NCBI GenBank assembly: GCA_049282265.1
Contig: JBAPTR010000224.1
Location: 1-23,993 of the forward strand
DNA length: 23,993 nucleotides
Source of the DNA: CAYUCJ01 sp049282265
Lineage (GTDB): Bacteria; Desulfobacterota; DSM-4660; Desulfatiglandales; Desulfatiglandaceae
Direction: 5' to 3'
This document shows, piece after piece, positions 23,910 to 23,993 of the stretch; position 1 is the first letter of the stretch; every line of letters begins with the position of its first letter. The position numbers and the translations under genes were made by a program. The notes under the pieces are model-generated. The model was not told the origin of the DNA. It saw only the letters and a list, made by a program, of their open reading frames with translations, and made no database searches.

Positions 23910-23993
23910 TTTTTGTTTTCCTTGAGTACAAAGTCCATGGATGGGCTTCTAACGAAGTCGTCTCTTTCGCCGGAGTCAAGGAGCCGGGCGTGA
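23906..23993 (-). CDS. C-terminal end of an unidentified gene, cut by window
   Basis: On the minus strand an open frame enters from the window edge and ends with TGA at 23906-23908, overlapping the ParB-like ATG by 4 bp (ATGA). The last 28 residues are visible, ending SPSMDFVLKENKK. The other two frames contain stops or run out of phase. The same 4-bp junction type used downstream makes this a probable third coupled gene. No family can be read from so short a tail. Confidence 0.6.
   Translation of the reverse strand, partial: HARLLDSGERDDFVRSPSMDFVLKENKK

Overview
The window looks like the chromosome of a strictly anaerobic Gram-negative bacterium, most likely a Desulfobacterota (former Deltaproteobacteria) relative. 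The basis is indirect: a ferredoxin-dependent 2-oxoacid oxidoreductase with an FrhB-type iron-sulfur flavoprotein, a class A PBP and a lipoprotein, a hybrid sensor kinase with tandem GAF/PAS, a 3-hydroxyacyl-CoA dehydrogenase, a spore-photoproduct-lyase-like radical SAM protein without other sporulation genes, and several short inverted intergenic repeats of a kind I associate with that group. Nothing here fixes the species. No rRNA, tRNA, CRISPR array, integrase or intact insertion sequence was found.

Layout. (a) 1-1932 (+): 3' part of a hybrid sensor kinase (GAF-PAS-HisKA-HATPase-REC), convergent with (b) 1978-3345 (-), a lipoprotein of helical-repeat type. (c) 3544-9956 (-): purine nucleoside phosphorylase, then after a repeat-containing gap three genes joined by ATGA overlaps: an MtaD-like adenosine-analogue deaminase, an ATP-grasp protein and an unusually long PBP1A. 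(d) 10246-15689 (+): a compact operon of an FrhB-like flavoprotein, iorA, iorB, a PHP-domain phosphoesterase and an APH-like kinase, most joints overlapping. (e) 15914-18990 (+): a P-loop kinase, NAD kinase, a DUF4911-type small protein and miaB. (f) 19079-19969 (+): REC-GGDEF regulator. (g) 20303-20392 (+): a 29-residue, very basic ribosomal-type peptide (bS22/mS38-like) with a strong terminator. (h) 20557-23993 (-): 3-hydroxybutyryl-CoA dehydrogenase, a NifU-type scaffold protein, and an ATGA-coupled trio of SPL-like radical SAM enzyme, ParB-like protein and the tail of an unidentified gene.

How they work together. Cluster (d) should oxidise aryl 2-oxoacids such as indolepyruvate to aryl-acyl-CoA and pass electrons through FeS clusters, with the FrhB-like protein as a probable extra electron carrier. 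Cluster (c) mixes purine/methylthio-nucleoside salvage with cell-wall synthesis, the ATP-grasp protein being the unexplained link. Cluster (e) is housekeeping (NADP supply, tRNA modification).

The points most worth following up are the ATP-grasp/PBP1A coupling with a large insertion in the transpeptidase domain, the normally fused APH and P-loop kinase domains here separated by a hairpin element, the ParB-like/SPL-like pair, and the tiny ribosomal peptide gene that is easily missed.
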